A DNA stretch of 27,625 nucleotides from a virus, in IMG/VR virus record IMGVR_UViG_3300032285_001417, positions 1-27,625 of that record; one strand, given 5' to 3'. How positions within the stretch are numbered: position 1 is the stretch's first letter; the number at the start of each line of letters is the position of its first letter. Under the pieces are notes generated by a model. That model ran no database searches. It saw only the letters and a list, made by a program, of their open reading frames with translations, and was not told the DNA's origin. Made by a program: the position numbers and the translations under genes. Below are positions 23,501-27,625 of this stretch, piece after piece.

Positions 23501-26500
23501 GACACGATCGGTCATGTGGATGTCCATGTCGTTACTCAGGAGACGATGGACAGCCTGAACCCCAACAAACCAGCCGGCACCGTGAAAGCGTATTTTGACG
23601 CCGACAAGAACCACATCGTCATCAGTGACCGCCACGTCGGCAAGAACGGCGCGATGGATATGCGCGTGCTCGCCCATGAAGGGATGCACGCCCTGATCGA
23701 CCATGCGCTTGAGCGCGACACGAACATGCAGCGTGTCATCAACCGGATGATCGATCATCTCCGGTCGGAGACCGATGAGTATTACCACGGCTTCAAAGAC
23801 CCCCACGAGTTCATCGCCGAGGCGCTTTCCAGTCCGAAGTTCCAAGAGCTCCTGATGGAGACCAAGGCTCCGAAGGATCTGATCGCGGAGCTCAAACTGG
23901 ATAAGGCGCCTGGCAACGGCTCGATGTGGTCAGCGATGATCGAGTCGATCCGTCAGTTTGTCCTGACTAGGATGCCGTGGGTGGCCAAGGACGGCCACAA
24001 CATGATGTCTGCGGTCCTGCGCGTCGTCGATAAGCTCGACCAGAAGGCAGAAGTCATTCGCGCGGTTGAGCAAAAAGAACCTGCAACACCTCGCCGTTTC
24101 ATGGAGTCCGCTGGGAACTTTACCCCTGAAGGTAACGAGGCCCACCAGGAAAACCTTGACCAGATGTTCCGTGTGCCGCTCAAGGAAGCCTTGCTGCGCG
24201 ACACGAGCAATCTCGTCCAGATGGTGAGGGATCCGGTCTTCAAGACGGCCGAGTTCATCTCCAAGGCAGCGACAGATCCGCGTGGCACGATGTCAGAGAT
24301 CGCCAACCGCGATCGCGGCATCATCGCTCAGCGTGCGGCAAGCCTGTTCACGACCAATGACCAGTTCCGCCAGGCTCACGAGTCCAAGCTGCCGATGATC
24401 CGTGGGATCTTCGACCAGATCGAGAAGGCCGGTGTCTACGGCGCCGAGCTGAAGGAGCGTGGCACCGACATCGCTGCGGCCCTCTATCGTGCTCAGCAGG
24501 CCGTGCCTGGTGCCTTTGATCGTTTCGCTGATCTGATCCAGCGCCAGACCATGTATGGCGTCGATGCCTCGAGCGCGATCGGGGAAGGACGCAACAAGCA
24601 CCTTGAGCTGACCAGGGCAGCCGAGAAGCGTATGCGCAACCCGTCTGACCAGCACGCAGCTCCCATGAAGAACTGGGAGGCGCGTAACGCCCATGCCAGC
24701 CTCAAGGCTGACTATGACGCGCTGGTGAAGGAGCATCCCGAGTTCGCCAAGCTCCAGAAGGCGATGTTCGACTATTACGACCAGTCGCACGCCGCCATGA
24801 CCAAGGGCATCCTCGACCACATCCTGCGAACCTATGAGTTCGATGGCACGCCAGCTGAGCGTGCGGCGATGGTGGACCAGCTCTACAACAACCGCCTGAG
24901 CGACGACATGAAGTCGTTGTTGGAAGCGAAGATCGGCAGCAATGCCGTGTCGCAGATTATCAACGCGCAGGCCTTCAAGAAGATCGAAGGGCCATACGCT
25001 CCGCTGATGCGGCGCGGCGAACATGTCGTGCTTGGGGAGTACAAGCTCCCCGAGGCGAAGAACGCGATCAACCGTCCTGAGCCCAACGTCTATGAGTTCA
25101 AGACCGCGAAAGAGGCGCACGACTTTGCCGTCAATTCCGGTCTGCACTTCAATGTCGAGAAGGCCTATTACGACAACACCACGGGTGAGAAGACCACCAA
25201 GGTCGGCGGCCTGAACACCTCCGGCGGTCCTGAAGAACGCTTCGCTGTCACGCTGCAAAACAAGCACGTCGAGTTCCACGAGAACCGTGAGGATGCACTC
25301 GCATCGCACAAGGCGCTTCACGCGTCTGGTGAGTTCGAGAACCTCGCCGTGGGCGAGCGCGACAGGATGCAGAACATGGAAGGTGAGTTCACCGGCCGTG
25401 GCGTCATGGCGCTGATCAAGAGCCTCGAGCAACAGGGCGGCTACAAGTCAGCCCCCGAGGAAGTGCGTGAGCAGCTGCGCAACACGATCAAAGAGGCCGG
25501 CATCCGCGCGATGTCTGGCAACCGTGTCCAGTCCCGCCGCTTGCCTCGTCGCCGTGTCGAGGGTGCGTCAAACGACATTTTACGTAACCTCTACGATTAC
25601 AACAATTCAGCAATGAACTATATCGCCCGCCTCAAGTTCCAGGAGCCCATCGAGAATGGTCTCAAGGAGATGCGGGACCATGTCGAGTCGCAGCGTTACA
25701 GTGGCAACTATGACGAGCTGACACGGCTCGCCAATCAGGTCACTGACCGTGCGCGTGCAAAAGATCCGAATGACTATACGGGCGCCTATACCGACTGGAC
25801 GAAACGTCTGGGCACCTGGTCGTACATCGACCGGATGATGCGTCCGTCGCATTTGATCTTGCATCAAACCCATTTGCCGATGATCACCGCGCCGATCATT
25901 GCTGGCCGTCACGGGCTGGCTGACACCTATGGCATGATGATCAAGACCTGGAAGCAGGCGACCCGCGCCTATAAGGCCGGTGGCGAGGACTTCATCAATT
26001 CGATCGCCGACTCCATGCACAAGGGCACCAACTATGGTGATATGTTCAAGGAGAGCTTCAAGGGCGAGAAGGATGCCAAGCGCCTTGGAGAAATGTGGGA
26101 CAAGCTGACCGAGATCGGCTGGCTGCACCCGCAGTCCAACAGCGAGATCCAGAAGTACATGCCCGCCACCCAGAAGGGTGGTGTGCTCGGTGGCATGGAT
26201 CGCGCGATCCAGAAGTTTGACACCGTGTTCCGTCACCTGACGAATTCCACCGAAGCGATCAACCGCTTCGTGGGTGCGTCAATGGCGTATAGGCTCGAGT
26301 TCGCAAAGCTTACCCGCGAAGGTATGAAAGAGGCTGACGCTCACGCCAAGGCTATCGACTATGCGCGTGACACGATCTCAAACACGCAGGGTGTTTATTC
26401 CAGCACCAACGCTGCGCCGATCTTCAAGAATAAGTGGCTGCGGCCCTTCTTGCAGTTCCGCCAGTTCCCCAACATGATCTATAACCTGTTGGCTCGTACC

Positions 26501-27379
26501 ACTATCAAAGCGTTCAAGGGTGACACCCGCGAAGAGCGCGTGCAGGCAGCTGCAAGCGTCGCGCTCCTGCTCGGTACCCACACCGCCATGACGGGTATCC
26601 TTGGCGGTCTTCCGATGGAAGCCTTCAAGATCGCTGGCATGGTCAGCCGTGGCCTGGGCCTGACCCAAGGCGACTGGAACGATGTCGAGCAGGCTGTCTC
26701 CGACAAGGTGCTCGAGACGATGGGGCACACGATGGGCGAGCTCGTCCTTCACGGTGCCGGTCGCTACGCCAATGTGGACGTCCACCATCGTATGGGTCTG
26801 AACTCGTTCTTCACCTTCGGTATGCCCGACAAGCTGGACAGCACCAACATGTGGGCGTGGATGGGCAAGCAGATTGCTGGTGCACCTGGTGGCCTGGCCG
26901 AAGATACCTTCAGAGGTATCCATCAAATGATGAATGGCGACTTCCACGGCGGCATGATGAGGGCGATGCCTCTCCAGATGCTGCGTGACGTTGGACGTGC
27001 GTGGGAAGGTGGATCCAAGTCCACAACTGGCTACCAGTACCAGGGCGCCGGCGACACGGCTGCTCGCCTGTTGGGCTTCACTCCCGCCAGCGAAGCGGAA
27101 TTCTACGAGAAGAAAGCTCAGACCTACCGCACGGTGGAACGCTACAACGATCAGCGTTCTGAACTGATGCGCACCTGGTCAACATCGAAGCCTGAGCGTC
27201 GCGAAGAGGTTTGGTCACGCATCCAAGCCTGGAACAAGGACAAGCCCAAGGACGCACAGATCACCAAGGGGGATTTGATCAAGTCCCTCAATCGTCGCGA
27301 GAGCTCGGACCGCATCAACGGCATCCCTGTCAACTCGCACAATCGTTGGGCCGTCGAGTCGTCGGCAAGCCTGAATTAA
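20555..27379 (+). CDS. Giant ejection-type virion protein with HEXXH metallopeptidase motif (2274 aa)
   Basis: It is probably the largest core protein, injected with the genome and spanning the envelope. Hydrophobic Gly/Ala-rich segments lie at about 110-150, 198-220 and 280-300, suited to membrane insertion. Residues 300-740 are Pro/Glu/Lys-rich and disordered; 742-905 is a highly charged coiled coil. HEGMH at 1041-1045, preceded by MRVLA, is followed by EFIAEALSS with E1089 as candidate third zinc ligand; this resembles metallopeptidases of large phage polyvalent proteins. The C-terminal 1100 residues are helical. RPFLQFRQFPNMIYN (1963-1977) may correspond to the PLxRFG-type end domain of that group. 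Much longer than T7 gp16 (about 1300). Confidence 0.75.
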   Translation: MADYVPARSLGDVIPEEYRAEPTTVGDYFRPAVAAVGDLGAQGCAISRYFNEKIGDTDSATIDRINQQQNQDWADSVRAGMSNTAREGLESSVLSSDFWEHPIRNAMLKSSAMAPAMIAGMLPGGLIGDAWLATTAAAGTNAALNVGAFLNDVDQKVDKAADADLQKQSDYYAGLRQRMDEPEARKEFKNFMASDKGRLALLAIVGAAAGVTTPGGVIARTTGKDVINEAERSALGHALVHGGEGAFGMGVQSGTSSAVSQNAAIAGGFQKEFDLQQWFSEVAEGMGLGGIMSGATGALTGKRPAKEKVTDEGKKPKVEIQEAPEKGPDATEQAVTGTQESKPNVTEPVNTEQQPAPKQETAPPAAPEPPARRLPGDLEDIFIGSPFDERVYPERTSAPREEDPVAQLRREGFSGDALDEEGYRRYGKDWFDMEHQEEAPAQPSGGAPQDEQVRQLLAAFNRTEEKPVVRGPNDEAARQAIADLDSTGRTRESMAKRLNDEENIPEAKPQLDAQRDQAGERKAILYTNGETAPNNPPEGFKRTKTKAGVIDYDPTKVTNKEVMDHVKNNTLNDLLELGPHNKEDVAASVAAGHEPVAVVARTPEGVATREAASTTELAPKTAEVMARTKKSNEATVAIEPVKNVLDGRANGKGKPDDLFAVNAGDRPAPKDTWVPPSEADSKLVTIGGMDVWVRDNKLVGRVDPETGENTWLTKAQSATFTGQFRVQLRKMREKGETPEASAPKSKRETTKQEIDRLAKEQAADKARKFVTQSADFDKVVAARDSADALAKPSNVDLTPKEKVEPSEVRKVELTDEEKQKKVEEDNRNREAKARAEEQNKLAKATKEASQKLAKTKDPEQRRQEAVEKRADQIKKEMAAHGYTIKDEQALRQAERDIAAAEAKAKENNSQIDFAARRWLDDTAGAPDAAGHIATGTERAPEPNEIKQSYPLSVAIHAADESKFDNVSKPMRMLLDGLKKRLEDTIGHVDVHVVTQETMDSLNPNKPAGTVKAYFDADKNHIVISDRHVGKNGAMDMRVLAHEGMHALIDHALERDTNMQRVINRMIDHLRSETDEYYHGFKDPHEFIAEALSSPKFQELLMETKAPKDLIAELKLDKAPGNGSMWSAMIESIRQFVLTRMPWVAKDGHNMMSAVLRVVDKLDQKAEVIRAVEQKEPATPRRFMESAGNFTPEGNEAHQENLDQMFRVPLKEALLRDTSNLVQMVRDPVFKTAEFISKAATDPRGTMSEIANRDRGIIAQRAASLFTTNDQFRQAHESKLPMIRGIFDQIEKAGVYGAELKERGTDIAAALYRAQQAVPGAFDRFADLIQRQTMYGVDASSAIGEGRNKHLELTRAAEKRMRNPSDQHAAPMKNWEARNAHASLKADYDALVKEHPEFAKLQKAMFDYYDQSHAAMTKGILDHILRTYEFDGTPAERAAMVDQLYNNRLSDDMKSLLEAKIGSNAVSQIINAQAFKKIEGPYAPLMRRGEHVVLGEYKLPEAKNAINRPEPNVYEFKTAKEAHDFAVNSGLHFNVEKAYYDNTTGEKTTKVGGLNTSGGPEERFAVTLQNKHVEFHENREDALASHKALHASGEFENLAVGERDRMQNMEGEFTGRGVMALIKSLEQQGGYKSAPEEVREQLRNTIKEAGIRAMSGNRVQSRRLPRRRVEGASNDILRNLYDYNNSAMNYIARLKFQEPIENGLKEMRDHVESQRYSGNYDELTRLANQVTDRARAKDPNDYTGAYTDWTKRLGTWSYIDRMMRPSHLILHQTHLPMITAPIIAGRHGLADTYGMMIKTWKQATRAYKAGGEDFINSIADSMHKGTNYGDMFKESFKGEKDAKRLGEMWDKLTEIGWLHPQSNSEIQKYMPATQKGGVLGGMDRAIQKFDTVFRHLTNSTEAINRFVGASMAYRLEFAKLTREGMKEADAHAKAIDYARDTISNTQGVYSSTNAAPIFKNKWLRPFLQFRQFPNMIYNLLARTTIKAFKGDTREERVQAAASVALLLGTHTAMTGILGGLPMEAFKIAGMVSRGLGLTQGDWNDVEQAVSDKVLETMGHTMGELVLHGAGRYANVDVHHRMGLNSFFTFGMPDKLDSTNMWAWMGKQIAGAPGGLAEDTFRGIHQMMNGDFHGGMMRAMPLQMLRDVGRAWEGGSKSTTGYQYQGAGDTAARLLGFTPASEAEFYEKKAQTYRTVERYNDQRSELMRTWSTSKPERREEVWSRIQAWNKDKPKDAQITKGDLIKSLNRRESSDRINGIPVNSHNRWAVESSASLN

Positions 27380-27395
27380 ACGAAAGGAATTTGAA

Positions 27396-27625
27396 GTGAG
27401 CAGACGTGATCCTAGCTCTCACCGCACGCCCGAACAGATCCGCAAGATGGACCGTGGCTATGAGGCCACACCTGAAATGCGGAAGAAGCGCGCCATGAAC
27501 AATGCCGCTCGGGCCATGCTTGCCAAGGAAGGCAAGGTGCATAAGGGCGACGGAAAAGATGTGGACCACAAGAAGATGTTGAAGGATGGTGGCGGCAACA
27601 CTCGTTCGAACTTGCGCGTGCAGTC
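27396..27625 (+). CDS. HNH endonuclease-like protein (3' partial)
   Basis: The gene starts at GTG 27396 with AGGA 7 bases upstream and runs off the right edge; 76 residues are visible. The N-terminal half is basic and helical. The visible core GKDVDHKKMLKDGG, then GNTRSNLRV (residues about 53-75), carries D57-H58, N68 and N72-L-R, which fit the HNH nuclease pattern DH...L-x-x-GG-x-N...NLR-x. Small HNH proteins next to phage terminase genes assist DNA packaging, and others are homing nucleases. The neighbour to the right is not visible, so the choice is open. Confidence 0.75.
   Translation, partial: MSRRDPSSHRTPEQIRKMDRGYEATPEMRKKRAMNNAARAMLAKEGKVHKGDGKDVDHKKMLKDGGGNTRSNLRVQ

Noticed and set aside
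24293-25432. 379-codon minus-strand frame opposite the giant ejection protein
   Set aside because: Same type of shadow as above; the plus-strand frame is continuous for 2274 codons and has domains.

Overview
The window is a continuous stretch of a tailed double-stranded DNA phage genome (free phage or prophage). It covers most of the virion structure and lysis region. All 34 genes I accept, including one cut by each edge, lie on the + strand. They are packed almost end to end with many ATGA, TAATG or GTGA stop/start overlaps, which suggests long late polycistronic messages. No gap exceeds about 60 bases. I see no integrase, repressor, tRNA, CRISPR array or host gene. The gene families point to a short-tailed (podovirus-like) phage: DUF6682-type adaptor, nozzle-like protein, very large ejection-type proteins, and no tape measure, sheath or tail tube. 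The G+C-rich sequence, the 3-TM holin of the gene-transfer-agent type and the muramidase suggest a Gram-negative, probably alphaproteobacterial host. The host is an inference.

Layout. 1-1113: end of an unknown gene and four small phage proteins, just upstream of the head genes; portal and terminase presumably lie to the left. 1110-3169: scaffold and major capsid protein, closed by a strong hairpin terminator at 3183-3211. 3224-4667: two head-tail adaptor/connector candidates and a small virion protein. 4685-9579: a receptor-binding region of eight short fibre or fibre-accessory genes, with internal duplications and a glycine-rich tip protein. 9566-11429: a small cupin, a 430-residue protein built from about 14 tandem 22-residue repeats, and a probable fiber-tail adaptor. 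11429-12794: lysis cassette (one-TM protein, 3-TM holin, N-acetylmuramidase). 12787-13487: three small proteins, two of them very lysine-rich. 13491-15897: tail nozzle-like protein and a small partner. 15894-16331: an AT-rich GNAT acetyltransferase. 16331-27379: three probable ejection (internal virion) proteins of 377, 1025 and 2274 residues; the second carries an M15 peptidoglycan peptidase and the third a HEXXH metallopeptidase motif. 27396-end: start of an HNH endonuclease.

How the parts fit. Scaffold and capsid build the head. The adaptor and nozzle proteins build the short tail. The fibre set, probably held by the repeat protein and the adaptor, recognises the cell. The three large proteins at the right would be stored in the particle and injected, with the M15 domain opening peptidoglycan on entry. 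The holin and muramidase release progeny. The most unusual items are the 22-residue repeat protein, the giant metallopeptidase-containing protein, a detached copy of the N-terminal segment of the M15 protein at the left edge, the cupin inside the fibre region, and a shared leader element (GGATRTTACC, hairpin, AAGGAGT) before two virion genes.
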